Assembly (NCBI GenBank): GCA_948470475.1
Contig: OX419337.1
Coordinates: forward strand, 26,557,872 to 26,621,871
Direction of reading: 5' to 3'
DNA: 64,000 nucleotides
Source of the DNA: Galaxea fascicularis
Taxonomy: Eukaryota; Cnidaria; Anthozoa; Scleractinia; Euphylliidae
Below the pieces are notes generated by a model. The model made no database searches and was not told the DNA's origin. It worked only from the letters and a program-made list of their open reading frames with translations. The number at the start of each line of letters is the position of its first letter. Positions within the stretch are counted from its first letter, which is position 1. Of this stretch, positions 25,015 to 37,950 are shown piece after piece. Made by a program: the position numbers and the translations under genes.

Positions 25015-25794
25015 CATCACACATTTTAATACACGGCTGTAAATTTATGAGCAGTATTTTTGAAAACAATAGAATTAATTTTGTTGGTACAGTATCTACT
25101 GACAACAATGATATGCATTGACAACCAACACCGAAAATATTGGATGGAGGGAAGTGGATGAGGAATGAGAGTGAAGAGCAAGCAAAAGATAAAATGTTTG
25201 TTGTAGTAACTTTGGTTGCTAAATGCTGTTCATTTCTTAATCTAAAATTAGATTTAAATCAGGTTTTTATTTCTGAATTTACAACAATTTCCTGTTTGAA
25301 GGATATTGGGTTACATTTAAGTATACCAAGGAAGTAAGGGCAGTTGGTAAAAAAATGGTTTGGTATATTTTCAGTACAGCATGTTTTTCAACTTTTTCTG
25401 AACTGTGGTGTTTTCAGTGACAGGTTCCAGTTTATTGTAAGGTAATTGATAAAATGAACAGTGTAAAACTCAGTCAGGAGGAGTTTGCAGTGTTTGCAAC
25501 ATTCATAGAGACACAAATTACATCATGAAGCCAAAGAAAGTAACTAAAAAACAAGGTTTTAAACTAATAGATTCCATTTGGAAGTGCATGCTTACTCTGA
25601 CAACACATGGAGGACATCAAATCATGGTAAGGTCATCAGTCACATTATTATATCTCTTAGTTAGTATGCGTGTTGTGATTGGTCTATTTTGTGGGCTGTA
25701 TTCAATTCTACAGTACGGCCTGCTAATTTTAAAGTTTCCTGTCCCGCGTGCCTGATTAACCTCAGGGATATGATAAATATCTTACTAACCCCGT

Positions 25795-25945
25795 TTTCTT
25801 GGTCTGTACTGTAAGTTAGAGATCCTAGTTTTTTCCCGTTGATTTATAGTCTGTGTGCTTTGCGCTTGAGCCATAAGTGAACGGGAGAAAACTTGGTCCA
25901 TAACTTGCAGTACGGACCTCAAATTCAGTCAGTAAGAGGTATATA
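25795..25945. repeat. hairpin repeat, copy 1
   Basis: An inverted structure around TTTTTTCCCGTTGATTTATA and AAGTGAACGGGAGAAAAC with outer arms GGTCTGTACTGTAAGTTA and its complement. A homologous hairpin lies at 27780-27905. Confidence 0.6.
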
Positions 25946-27300
25946 CTTGCTTGTGGACCATAGTGTATTTCTTTGTTGTTACCATGTTGTGATGTTATTG
26001 GTGCATTAGGCAGGTTTTGCAAAGACAATGCAACATCAAATGAGAAGGCAAAATCGCTGTGACTGTTGTCATGTTGTCTTTGCTACACACACACTTACAA
26101 ATGGAATCTATTTCTTAATATCGGTATTTTTGATAAATGGACTTATGAACATGGCAGATCCTTAGTTAGGACACCGTTTACCATGTAAAAATGATGGCTC
26201 ATTGGTGCATTGAAACACTTTGGTGACTAGTAATTTTCATAGTTAGGCTTCGTTTAGGTGTAGAAAAAAGTTGTGTGTATAGTGTGGATTTCAATTCTGC
26301 TTTAACTTTTTCTGTCATTCATACCAACAGTAAATTACAACTATAGCATAGTCTGCAGCTTACCATACAACGTCAACCCCTGGTGTAGTATGTGCCCTTA
26401 TCTCCATGTGGTGACATCACTTATCACTTCTCTTCCATTAAATGTTGTCTTAAAGGGTCAAAGCAAACTGTGTTTGAAGGGTATCAAGGGATTGTTGACT
26501 GTTGTCTGGGTCAAAACTGTTACTGTCACACCTTATTGTATTAATCATGCAGTGTAAGACATGGCTCTATTGTACTGCTGTGACAAGGGATTGTTTTAAT
26601 AGTTATATAATTAGAGTATAATTATTATTGTGCTCTATTTGTTAGTACACATGCAGTATTATATCAGGGTAAGCCATGACTTATTCTACTTGTTCATTGC
26701 TTTCATTTCCTGTGGTTGTTGTCATATGAACAATAATTTATTATTCCTGGTAGTATCATCTACAGCTGTATAGTAATTAGCAAGGACAAAACTATTTTAA
26801 ACCTTATACTGTTTAACTTTCCTTTCCTCGTGGCATAAGATAACGTCTTTTATCATTTTATGCAGTAATTCAGTGTTTTGTCCTGTCTGTGAATTGACCA
26901 TTACTCTGGTTCTCGAGCTGGTTTTTCTTGGTTTTTCTCCACATGAGAGAGCCACAACTTTTCAAAACCCTCTGGGGCCAGGGTAAGTGACCACATTCAA
27001 CATTTATTTATAAAACAATGCCTAAAATGGGAGCAGTCTGTGTTTGATGTAATAAAATGACTTTTAACAATACAGTTCAGTGGAATTGGTGTCAATATGA
27101 TGAACATTGTTCCCTTTAAAAAAATAATTATCATCACTCCTTATATTAAGGGAACATGAGACCAGTTTAAGATATTTCAGTAACCCACAGAGGCTTCAGG
27201 TAACAGGTTGTCTGCCCATCACGCTGCCTGTACCCAACCCCGAGATAACACCATAAACCATTCAGCTAACAATGCTACCCCCTGCACCTGATCTGCAACA
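25946..27300. other. intergenic stretch downstream of ERP44
   Basis: AT-rich DNA that probably includes the ERP44 3' untranslated region at its left. A possible AATAAA occurs near 27048, but the true cleavage site cannot be placed. No other gene is seen. Confidence 0.35.
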
Positions 27301-27309
27301 TGACCTCCT

Positions 27310-27510
27310 TATCTAGGGGTGGCGAATGGTAAAACCTGAAACTCACCAAGACCCTTGTTTGAAAATCTGGGACAGACACGAAACATGCGAGACTTCAAGA
27401 CCCAAATAAATGCACTATAAACAAGACTTCAAGCCTCTTCGCAGCGGGCTGTCGAGAGTCTAAAATCACATGGAAAGTTTACGGGACCCAAGATTTAAGA
27501 GGTATGTTTC
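27310..27510 (+). repeat. dispersed repeat, copy A (about 190 bp)
   Basis: Shares ordered blocks with 32190-32372 in the same orientation: GAGACCCTT/AAGACCCTT, TTTGAAAATCTG, TATAAACAAGACTTC, CTCTTCGCA, AAAGTTTA. Divergence is roughly 20-25% by eye. It may be an old SINE-like family. Confidence 0.55.
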
Positions 27511-27554
27511 GCTCCACGGGTTAGGGCACTACCGATTTTGAAGATACACCGGGA

Positions 27555-27720
27555 AAATAGAGTCATCTGATTCATGAGTTTAATAATGGTAATTAAACTG
27601 AGTGGAGTGCAATTTGGTCTGAAATCATACATGATTCTAAAATCAAACGAATGTGCGGCACAAGTATGATTTTGGACCAAAATTGCACAACACAAAGTTC
27701 AATTACCACTTTATTACACC
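27555..27720. repeat. inverted-repeat element (AATTGG/CCAATT family)
   Basis: GGTAATTAAACTGAGTGGAG with GTGCAATTTGGTCTGAAATC is mirrored by GATTTTGGACCAAAATTGCAC and TTCAATTACCAC. Related hairpins occur at 61676-61819 and around 36150-36265. Confidence 0.55.
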
Positions 27721-27779
27721 CATTTTGAAATCAGTTTTTTGTCAATATTAATATTTAATGTTCACTTCAGGAAAACCAG

Positions 27780-27905
27780 TTTTGAATTTTTCCTTTTTTC
27801 CTGTTGATTTATGGCCCTCGTGCTCCGCACTTGGGCCATAAGCAAACGGGAAAAAACTTGGTCTGTAACTTACAGAATGGACCTCGAACTCGATTAGTAA
27901 GAGGT
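27780..27905. repeat. hairpin repeat, copy 2
   Basis: Arms TTTTTTCCTGTTGATTTATG and CATAAGCAAACGGGAAAAAA enclose a short GC-rich loop. It is the same family as 25795-25945. Confidence 0.6.
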
Positions 27906-29779
27906 ATTAATCCCAGATGATCATTTCCTGTATTCTCATTCCCTGTGTTATTGATGAACTAGTAATATAGTAAGGAGAGGTTGGATGGTGGTCACTTTTG
28001 GGATACAAAGGGTTAAATGAGTTTCGGAATATTCTTACCCAAGTAAAAATGACAAGACTGCAGATACTTAGCAGTTCTCTTTATTTACATTATGTTATCA
28101 CCATGTTGATCATTATCTTTATTGACAAAATATAATTTAAATAATATAATAATAGCCTAAAACCTTGACTAAATGATCAAACGTTTTCATCCAACATTAT
28201 GAGAGAGCCGGCTAAAAGGTCAAACATGCTTGTTCAACATGATGGATGAAAATATCTGATCGTTTAGCTGGGGCTTAACAATATTATCTACAGTAACACT
28301 GCACAGCATTTTATTTAACAAACTCAGCTCAATAGATGTTTGAAAATCCCAGAGTGGAAGATGAACTTTGTAGCCCATGAGAAGATGAGCAGTAAAGTTT
28401 TTCTATATTCTCACAACCAGTGACCTTTTTGAGCTATTTTGTGTAAACAAAATCGCTCTATGTCAGCATGAAGCTCAAGAAATTCTTCCTTGGTCGGGTG
28501 GTTCTGCCTTGAACCAATGAAATAAAGGTTTCTTTAGATGGCATTGTTTCAGCCAGCGGCCAATCTAATTCCCTGTTTGTAAGTGTTTTTGAAAGCATGT
28601 GGTCAGTGATGGTCAGCACTGAGGCTAAGTTACACATGCGTGTTGATTACGCTCAAAGGAACATCAGCGTGGAATGTCACGCGTCATCTATCTGCTTTTG
28701 CGTGATTTATTTATTACTATCACGCCATGGGGTACCACCATTATGGTAGTCTTTCCGGAGAAAAGGGTTTGTATATTTAACGCATGCGTGAATGACAACG
28801 ATAGGCGTGAGATACTGGAGTCAGATTAGAATGAAGTATGAGTTGTGCTGTTTCGATGGATGATGAAGGTAGTAAGGTGGGGACGAAAGTATTTGAAGTT
28901 TACGGCCGCGGCTTGTTGGTTATAACAACCGTGTGTTTAGTCTCCTTCGCAGACGCTCTTTTGGTTCGTCACGCAATCTTTCCTCTCCAATGACCGTCTG
29001 CTGAAACGAGCAGCTCATTCCTTTCCCATTGTTAGCAAATATCAGCCGGAGTTTTTCATCTCTCCCGATGAAAACGGAAGTAGAACTATGTTAGTGGCAC
29101 TCGACCACTTCTGAGGAGAATTTTTAAGGGTTAAAAACAATGAAATTTAGTTTTTGAGAATTAAAACGTCGAGTTATTCAAACAACCCGTGGTGTAACCG
29201 CGAGAGACCTAGCGGGGAAGAAATGCCGTTCTGAGATCAAGCAGTGTTCTTTAAATCGCATATTACTATATGCCACTGAACTGATTGAATGCTCTGATTA
29301 TCTGAAATAATACAGGCGGTGAAAAGCGGCAAAAAACGTTAAACGAATAATGCTAGTGGTAATTGATTCAGCATCAAGGTAATTTGGTTGAGCGGTTCCT
29401 ACTCGGGGAGCAAATATTTCGTTTCGAAGTGGACGAGTGCTTAGTTTTGTAATTTTTCTTGTGTTTTTTTTTTGGTTCCTTTGCTTATTTTGTCAAAACC
29501 GCAAGAACATTGTTAAAACTGGAAGAGCATTGTGTGACGAAAATAAACATATGTTTGACGGATTTGAAAACTATAAATATTAGTCTAATCAGAAGTGGCT
29601 GTTTCCACAAGTGATATTTGCACGGAAGAAAAATGCTATGGAAGGGAATCCTTAATCTGGATATTTGTTCCCCTTGAAGTGAAGCCGTTTTTATGTTAAA
29701 CAATGAAAATGGTGATTTCGGATAGTGAGCAATGTCATTTGTCAAATTACTTTTGTCTCTCACGTGTAAACAGGCACCA

Positions 29780-29965
29780 AGACATACAGGCCTGTTTATC
29801 AAATGCGATTTTCAACTTTGATCTATCACGTGCATACGTTTGGTAATAGCAAGTTCTTTGGTTAATTCCCACATGAATAACGCAACGCTGTTGGTTAAAT
29901 GCGACTCCGAACTTTGATCGGTCACGTGCATCCAACACGACCTTTGATCAATCACAAGATTTGCA
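29780..29965. repeat. degenerate tandem repeat with TCACGTGCA motif
   Basis: AACTTTGATCTATCACGTGC, AACTTTGATCGGTCACGTGC and CCTTTGATCAATCACAAGAT recur at irregular intervals of about 50-80 bp. The repeats each contain an E-box-like CACGTG or a remnant of it. Confidence 0.45.
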
Positions 29966-30389
29966 CGTGGTCAATTCAACTTGTTTACAACAACTTCTAA
30001 TTGAATTTATTTTCTCTTACAATGATTGGTCACTTTTAACCGTTTTTTATTGGTTGCTTTTCTCAACTTCAATTTTCTCTTCTTCTTATTGGCGGATTTC
30101 GATCCGTTGTTTGTCTGTTGATCGGGTTTTTTAATATTGTACAACTGTTGACGCTCTTAATTCGGAGGAGCTTATTTTGGAATTAAGTGGTGGTTTGTTT
30201 TCGAGTCGGTAAGTTTAATATTGCCCTTATTTCGGGATATAACGCGGTGTTACGCTCATCTGCTTACTGTACACAGACGTTGTCAGCAAAAGGCCCAACA
30301 CTAAAATAAGAGCGTTTGTTTAGGTCGGGCTATTTTTGCTGTCCGAAGTAAAAAGTACAAAGCACTTGAAAATCAGAAATCGATAAATT

Positions 30390-30680
30390 ATGGCAATTAC
30401 ATTTATATTCGTTATCAGTACTATTTGTTCAACGTTGATTTGTTTTTGCTGGTGTTGTATATTACGGTGTCTTTGGTGGTTCGTTTGTTTGCGAATATTT
30501 CTTCATGTGGTCCTGGAACTGTTTCAGCATGTGTACGTATATTTTGGGGGTTTTGAGGGACCGGAAGAATATAGTGTTTGCGAAAGTGCGGAGAAAGAAA
30601 ATGAACAAATAATAGAAAATATATTACATATCGGTTATTGCGGAATTAATGAAACTCTTGTTTCAAAAAATGTAGGATGA
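30390..30680 (+). CDS. orphan single-exon ORF, 96 aa, membrane-type N-terminus
   Basis: ATG at 30390, stop at 30678-30680. The first 45 or so residues are strongly hydrophobic and rich in Cys, Trp and Phe (for example CWCCILRCLWW). The rest is polar and acidic (EGPEEYSVCESAEKENEQ), giving a possible type III or signal-anchored topology. I recognise no family. It lies between the convergent ends of ERP44 and STX17 in a stretch with few repeats. It could be chance, a short lineage-specific gene, or a remnant of a mobile element. The ATG context (aattATGG) is acceptable but not strong. Confidence 0.25.
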   Translation: MAITFIFVISTICSTLICFCWCCILRCLWWFVCLRIFLHVVLELFQHVYVYFGGFEGPEEYSVCESAEKENEQIIENILHIGYCGINETLVSKNVG

Positions 30681-31148
30681 ATGACTATTTAATTGGTACA
30701 AATCAAACTCAAAATCAGTCTTAGAAATAAGAAAACTAAACAAAAATCAAATGAAAAACAGTTTGCTCGTACTTCTCCGATACCATAGCAAAAACCAAAA
30801 GCGCCACAGATAAATGACTCACCATTCAACCATTTTCTGACTTCTCCCTATCTTATCAACATTTTACCACTCTTCACAAAATAGCTCAAGCACGCATTGC
30901 GTGCCTATGTTTTCTAAAAGATGTATTGAGACTAGGGAGAAAACGTCCTGTGAATCTTGTGAATTTTCTAGAAAAATCCCTTGGATGGGGCTCACATTGA
31001 GCACCCTTCACTTCCCCTAACCCACTAAAAGTGTTCCCCACAGCAAATTTTAAGGATAAAATTTTATAGAGTGTTCAGATTTAGTGAAATTTGTCAGTAT
31101 CTTCTCACAGAAGTGAAATCCTTCCGCAAATCTTTTCAGTCTTCAGTA

Positions 31149-34100
31149 TCAGTTATATTTTTTAATTTCTTTCCTTGAGCTCAGGTTCTCCAGCTGAATG
31201 TCAGTGGCCTTATCTTGTCTCTTTTTAAAGTACTTTCCACCAAAGAATCCCAAAACCCCTCCACTAACAGCAATGGCAGCTCCGGCCTTGAGACCCACAG
31301 CTAGCCCCACAGGACCCCCACACAGTCCCCCTACAGCTGCACCAATGAGTGGATATGCAGCAGCTTTATATTTGCTAGCCTAGAAAACATAAAATAATAT
31401 TTGCAACAATGCTCTCAATCTGGGAATAAAAAATAAAAGAAGTTGTTACATTTGAATGAAAACTTTTGTCTGGTACTTCTTTCTGCAGCTTCAATACTGT
31501 AAAAGGCAATTGATCTGACTTTTGTGTGAAAATAAAATCCTTAAAAGAGTTAGATTACTAATAAATGGGGAATATGTACTTCTCATAGTTACTTATATCC
31601 TGTAGATAAATCCCACATAAAGGAATAAGCAAACCTTGGGTGGCCATTAGTGCACTTGACCCAAACCACCAAATTGTCTTACCTTTGCTAAGTGGGTAGT
31701 TGCCTGCTCAACATTGACTTGTGCTTGCTCAATGTTGCTTTCAATGGAATCTATAGTTTCTTGCTGTTCCTAAAATTAAAGAAAGAGACCTTCATAAAGC
31801 AGAGTCAAGAATTTTTGTCATAGGCTGCCTGCTTTGGGACCATTTCCCCATGTTCCAATGTGTTGTTCCAAAAATTTCCATACAATAACCATGAAAGGTA
31901 TTTGGATTGGTACCCTCCATCTTCCTGAAAAGTTTTCTTTGATGTCATACATTTGTTCATTAAAGATTTTGACTTTTAAGACCCCACCCAACCTCTCCAC
32001 CTTAAGATTTCCAAGTATGAACCATATAACAATTTAACTCATCGCCAATTGATGAGCTTAGAAGATGCCATAGAGGTTGGCGGGATCCTAAGCAATTCAG
32101 GCTAACATTAAAACTCGCCTAAATTGCAGTCAGCCACATGACATCAGTGACAAAAAATATAAAGGAAAATATATCAAATCCATTAATACGGGTGGTAATT
32201 GCCGAGAATGCTGAGACCCTTCTTTGAAAATCTGAGGCTGATTCCAAACATGCAAGACTTTGAGACTGAAATATATGCATTATAAACAAGACTTCGAGAC
32301 TCTTCGCAAAGGCTGTTGAGATTTTGAGATTGCATAAAAAGTTTATGAGAGCCAAGATTTTAGAGATGCCATTAGCCAGTCCCCTATAAATGAATGAATG
32401 GATGAATGAAGTGGAAGTAAGAATTTATCAAAGTTTACAAAAGTCAAAACTGAAAAAAATTGCCAATTCACTTACATGCACTAAAGTTGAGAAGTCATGG
32501 ATCAGTTCATTTAGCTCTAATAATCCCTGTGAAAAAATAAGCAAATCATGCAGTTACATAATTAAGTATTGACATGTGCACAGGTGTACTCTACTTATTA
32601 AGAAGTACAAACAGACCTTATTTAAGGCATCCCAGGAAGCTTGGGCATCTTCCTCAACCACAAGCTGGGACTGAATCTGCAGGTGTGAACTGCCAGGTAC
32701 TTCTGTAACATTCAACCCTGCAACTTAGATATTACAACAGAAACAAGAATACAGCAATTATTGCATGACGACGAGTTCACACAACATGGGAAAATTTGTA
32801 AGATGAATGGAAAATTCACTTAACCATGCAATACCATGTGGTATTACATGGTTACTTTATTTCCCATGAAATAAAGTAAAGTTATTGCATGGAAAAACGT
32901 GGTATTAGCGGCATGGGCAACACCACAGACTGAAGTAAATTTGTCAAAGGTATACCATGTAGACACACAAACAACCTCTGACCATTGATGAATAAGTGGT
33001 TCCCAGCAAGGGGATCATATTTAGTAAGTCTTAGATAACCTTTTTACAGAAGTGCTAGAAAGAATACAAAAAGTTGGCCAGTGATTGCAGGTTACATTTA
33101 CATCACCAGAGAGTAAGTCATTTAAAAATAAGAACATAATTTTATTAAGAGATAAGATACGTTAAGGTTCAGGTGGGCAATCAGACATGCATGGTTTGAA
33201 GAGGGTATAGGTAACCTTTTACCTGACACCTATTTACACCTTATTAAAAGAAAAGGTCATTAATTTGTGAACTGATAAAAGGATCCTTTTTGCAGCTGCA
33301 TTAGATCATCTCTGATAAAGACACTAGGTAGAAATGTTGAAACAATGGGTCACAAGTAGTAATTTTTAAGTTACAATCATTAATCTTTAAACCAGAGGAG
33401 CATCAAACCATGTCTGATATTAATCAATTTTCAACAATGTCATAATAACTTGAACTAATTTACCAGAATTTTGCTTTTGTGTAAAGGGCATTCTTTTGGG
33501 GTCCTTGTTAAGTTTTTCACTAGAATACATCTGCTGTACTTCTCTGAATGCATTCACTCCCGCCTGGATGTCATCTTGTATTGGCTTGATTCTCTCATCA
33601 AACTCTGGTATATCTGACATCTGTATTTGATTTCTTGTGCTTTCAATTTCTTTCATGTGGGCTTTCAGTTGCTGTGAATAACAGAATGATTTAAAAATTT
33701 AATAGTCATATAGCAAAAAACAAAAACAACAACAATTGCTTGGAGAACTAAAACTAATAAACAACCATGCAGTTACATATTAACTAAATAACATCATTGG
33801 CACATCAAATACCTGCACAGTTCTTGCAGCGTTGATCTGCTCTTTATTTAGCTGAAACCAAGCTTCTGATCTATAGTACTGCAAAGGAATATAACAAACA
33901 GCACAACAGCTACAAATGCAAGCAAAAATATTGAAAAGTTGGAGCATTGATTGTTGTACATCAGCTTGAGCTCATTTTCCATCAAAACTGCAATGAAATC
34001 CCTGCAAACCATGTCTCCATCTTTACTATTTTAAGCACCCAAGTCTTTGTCCTACCAGGAGTTAAACACGCATTATTCTGCTCTTTAGTCTGTGTAATAT

Positions 34101-37100
34101 AATTGAGCAAAAGAAGATGGAAACTGTTTCAGTCCAAGATCTACAGGGAAAGGGTCATTACTGGAACCAAGGTAGATGCATAAAATGTATACAAATGCAT
34201 ATTCAGTTCACTGGTCTGTCTGTAGTTTGTATGGTATAAGTTAAGCTAATTTGTTTAAACAACAAATTGCATCTTTGTTGATCATTTTTATTTATTTTCA
34301 TTTTCCAATACAACTTGTCACTTTTACTTGAGGATTATTGTTTGGGGGGAGGGGGCTATCAGAAATTGATATAAGAAATTGATACACTCAAAACGTCAGC
34401 TTTTAGAATCTCCGTATGGTGGTCAATTTACATATCAACTCAACTGACAAAACCAAATTTTTGTGTACAACTCCCTCACCAATGCAGCACCACAGTTTCT
34501 TTAGAAACTACTTCCTTCATTTAAGGGGGGACTAACTTAACTACAAAATTAGCTAAAGTTGTTGCTATGGAAAATTCCCAACTCACATCTCTTGGAAACC
34601 CTAAACTTGCACAAGTAAGGTGTCTGGCTATGTTTTTACACTCAAAAAGGTTTTCAAAATTTTTGTGGTACAACCATTTTAACTTGGTAAGTCACGTGAC
34701 CAGAACAGAAAAAAGCCTAAAACTCGAGTGGCATACACTTCTGGATATCGAAAATGGTGCCAATGGTTAAGGATCGCCAAGGTGCAAAACTCTACGTATC
34801 AATTTTGAAATTTGCATTACCGTGAGATTTATGTAATGTTTAAAAAACGAGCAGGAGTGTTTTATCGGGTTTAAAACCACGAGATGTAGCCGATTAGTTT
34901 TTGACCCGATAAAACATGTGCTGCGAGTTTTTTGAACGGCTTCAAAAACATTCCACAAAGAGCCTGTCCCTCTGGACTCAAAACAATGGTTCAAATTGTG
35001 AGAGGTGAATATTAGCATACAAGAAAAACAAGTTATGCCTTATTAGTATTCTTTATATAAAGAATACTAACGAGGAGTGTTTTATCAGGATTAAAGCTCA
35101 TACACGTGAGGTTTTATCCATGATTTGATAGGCTGTTAGGCTCATGAATTATTAATGAGTTTTTGAAGACATCATAAGCATTCAAATTCATACCATTTTG
35201 TCATCATCATTGCAGTTATCTACGTTAACAACAATAATAATATAATACATAATTATATAATACATAATATAATATAGCATAATATAATACAATGTGATAA
35301 TAATAATCATTATTAAGTATTATTGCTTACATGTGCTTGTAAAGAAAGCTGGAATATCTCTGATTGGCAAAAAAAAAAAGTCAGAATTCTAGTCACATAA
35401 TTTTCTCCATGTTTTAGGGATTTTTTCTCTCCAAAGGGCGATTGGAGCCTGGGGTAAGATGCGCATGCGCAATTATAACAATAATTTCACAACAGTTTTA
35501 TGGCATCTTCAGGGTGTTGACTGCTCAAAGTTTTCCAGAGTAGAGGAATGGCAAAACAAATTTGTTCCATTGAGATATTGTTCTTCGGTAGAAAGAAACA
35601 AGGTCATTTGAACATTTTATAATATACCATAACAACAACAACAACACTTTATTTCACATTCCCATTACATGGTTTGTAAGAAACGTATTAAATAATTAGC
35701 AAAATAGAAAAAAAAGTATTCAATTACAATTTAAGCTAAATATTATTACATAGAAGGAAATGCCTAGCAGCTAGATAACCGTGAGGTTTTTGAGCTAGCA
35801 GCTAGCTCTTTGAAAGTAGTTTCGAATGTACAGGACACCACAATAGCTATACATACACACACATATGGCATATTGACTTGTTTGCCTAAATATTACAATA
35901 TTTTCCCAGACATTACAAAACCCTTACCTTCTCCATGTTGACCTTGTGTAGTTGAAGCCTCGCAAGATCTGCGGGAAGTGCTACTTGAAATTTGCGCAAA
36001 GTTGGTTCAAATCTTCTTAGTGGATGTTTTGGCAAGTTTGCCATTAACTCACCTCCTAAAATAAAAATGATAAAGTGAAGATAATCATGTGTAAACCATT
36101 CTTTAATTCTGTTATAGATATGATTAATGGGTAACAGGACTTAACTGCATCCAATTTGGTCTTTAATCATACTTGTGATGACACAAATCGCATATCCAAT
36201 TTGTTCTCCTCGGATTTTGTTTACCACTGGTACACTGTATGATTACAATGAAACCGAATTGGATCACACAAAGTTCTGTATACTGCTTCTCTATTTTTTC
36301 ATGCAATCAGTAAGTTACTTATAGCCCACAACCAATGATCAATAACAAACAAATAACAGTGCTGGGTATTCTACAGTGACTATTGACATTCTTGTAAGTG
36401 CTTCTGAAAAGCATGTATGCAAGATGTTTGGTAGATCAATAGTGTGGTTGCATGAAGCCTTTTATTTGATGTGTGGTTCAGAAAATATGCATACCACCTG
36501 TGGAACATTTTTTAATTGTGCCCCCCCACTCTCGAAATCCCAATTTAGCTCCATACTTTTCTTTAAAAATGTCAGCCTTATTCCCAGGGTCTCTCATCTT
36601 TGCGCCCAAGTGGCCGCATGGAAAACTTCACTTCCGGAACACAAACTTTGATCCCCCCCCCCCCCCAAAAAAAAAGTATTCATATAATCTTTGTATCTCT
36701 TAACTCGATTCAAGGGACACCTCTATTCAGGAGAGAACTGTCCAGGACTCGAGGGTGTCCCCTGAGCGGAGCTTCCACTGTATACAACAATTCTTAAAAT
36801 AAGTCATAGTCATGAGAGAACATAATTTTAACAACAAATCATGTTGGTTCACATTGTGACAAAAAACTGTAAACAAATCACCATCAAAAACACTAGCTTT
36901 AAGTTTGGTAATTTAACGCCGTAGCAACCTTTATCGAAAAAAGAAAATATTATTATCCTTACCTGATCTGTGCTTACAAGCAATTATTAGTTTACGTATA
37001 CGTATGCTTGATGCATAACTACATAATTTAATGTGTGCAAATCAATTGTACGCATTTTCTAACCACAGCACTTACTGTTTAATTCCGGAGCATCAAAAGT

Positions 37101-37106
37101 CGCCAT
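31149..37106 (-). CDS. STX17: STX17, syntaxin-17 (complete, 8 exons)
   Basis: Syntaxin-17 is the Qa-SNARE recruited to closed autophagosomes, where it pairs with SNAP29 and VAMP8 for lysosome fusion; it also acts at ER-mitochondria contacts. Exons in transcript order: 37076-37106, 35928-36055, 33813-33878, 33464-33671, 32617-32717, 32476-32526, 31683-31769, 31149-31379. They sum to 300 aa; human STX17 is 302. The N-terminal helical region holds NMEKYYRSEAWFQLNKEQIN and INAARTVQQLK, matching human. The SNARE helix runs from about 172 to 228 with EQQETIDSIE around the zero-layer Gln (197/198). The C-terminus (230-275) is the diagnostic two-helix hairpin with glycine zippers (GAAVGGLCGGPVGLAVG, then GGVLGFFGG), a central Lys and a basic FKKRQ tail. 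The start ATG is in the first coding exon; the 5' UTR lies upstream of 37106. Confidence 0.92.
32190..32372 (+). repeat. dispersed repeat, copy B
   Basis: Matches 27310-27510 in block order and orientation. It lies in an STX17 intron, antisense to the gene. Confidence 0.55.
34845..34935. repeat. hairpin element in STX17 intron
   Basis: AAAAAACGAGCAGGAGTGTTTTATCGGGT is mirrored by ACCCGATAAAACATGTGCTGCGAGTTTTTT. A partial relative (GAGGAGTGTTTTATCAGG) follows at about 35070. Confidence 0.55.
35205..35322. repeat. AT-rich simple sequence
   Basis: AATAATAATATAATACATAA-type low-complexity sequence in an STX17 intron. Confidence 0.75.
35460..35471. promoter_or_regulatory. perfect NRF1-type palindrome TGCGCATGCGCA
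   Basis: Twelve-base match to the NRF1 consensus, within STX17 intron 2 next to GC-richer sequence. It may mark an alternative or intronic promoter. Function is inferred from the motif alone. Confidence 0.35.
36480..36680. repeat. C-run repeat fragment
   Basis: GTGCCCCCCCACTCTCGAAATCCC and a run of 15 C followed by A-runs resemble the C-run/AATTCC family seen in ERP44 introns. The ends are undefined. Confidence 0.35.
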
Positions 37107-37792
37107 TTCTCTATCTAAATCTTTGACTATTTCATCAAGAGCGCCACAAATATGATGTTATTAAAGGAGGAAATTTGAAATGTCCAGACAAGTTGTTTAC
37201 ATCGTCAGAATTTCGCTCCACATCATTAGGCTTAAATCCAGACAAACTTTCAAGCTGTCGGCCCTGTAATAAAAATGAACCTCTTCTTTAGAACATAAAA
37301 CGTTCAAGTGAAGAGTCTTGGACAATTTGCCGATAAAATTGTACTCGGAAAACCCACAACGACCACCAATGTCGACACCAATTCAATGTCCCGATAAAAA
37401 TTTTTGTTGTTAAGCGGAAAGCTGCTGACAATCCACAGGCGCGAATCCAAACTCTCCTCCCCGACTCCTCCCCAGGCTCTTCGCGCGCCTCATCCTCTGG
37501 GCCTCTCCCCCATTTAAATTTCAATGATGGAAGAAATGGCTAGTTTAACTCCCAAGATCTGATTATTGATTCTCCTTTCTGGCTGCTATACAGTTCTTTG
37601 TGCATAAGTTGAGAGAATTGGGGGCCATATCGAGACAACACCCTCTGGTTGATAAGTTTAGTTTGTCCATTCTCGACTCTCTCATCACCTGTCAGACAGT
37701 GAATTGATATTATAAGGAGAAGTTACATGCTAATCACTTCTGTTAGTTAAAGGGTTAAGCGCGAATTAATCATTTATTTGGGGAAAGGAGAT

Positions 37793-37808
37793 GGGGGGGG
37801 GGGGGGGT
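37793..37808. repeat. poly-G tract
   Basis: A run of about 15 G with flanking GGGGAGGG-type sequence. Confidence 0.7.
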
Positions 37809-37858
37809 AGGGGGAGGGAATTCTCTTTTTATTCTGTCCAAGAACATTAGGCACATTT

Positions 37859-37950
37859 GAACTGGATCTAGCATGAAGTGGAGGCTCTAGATCTTACGGG
37901 GGAATGCATGAAAAGATTCCCCCGCAAGAGCCTCATGCTAGATCCAGTTC
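37859..37950. repeat. hairpin, 92 bp
   Basis: GAACTGGATCTAGCATGA at the left pairs with TCATGCTAGATCCAGTTC at the right. The inner arms GGGGGAATGCATGAAAAGATTCCCCC also pair. Confidence 0.75.
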
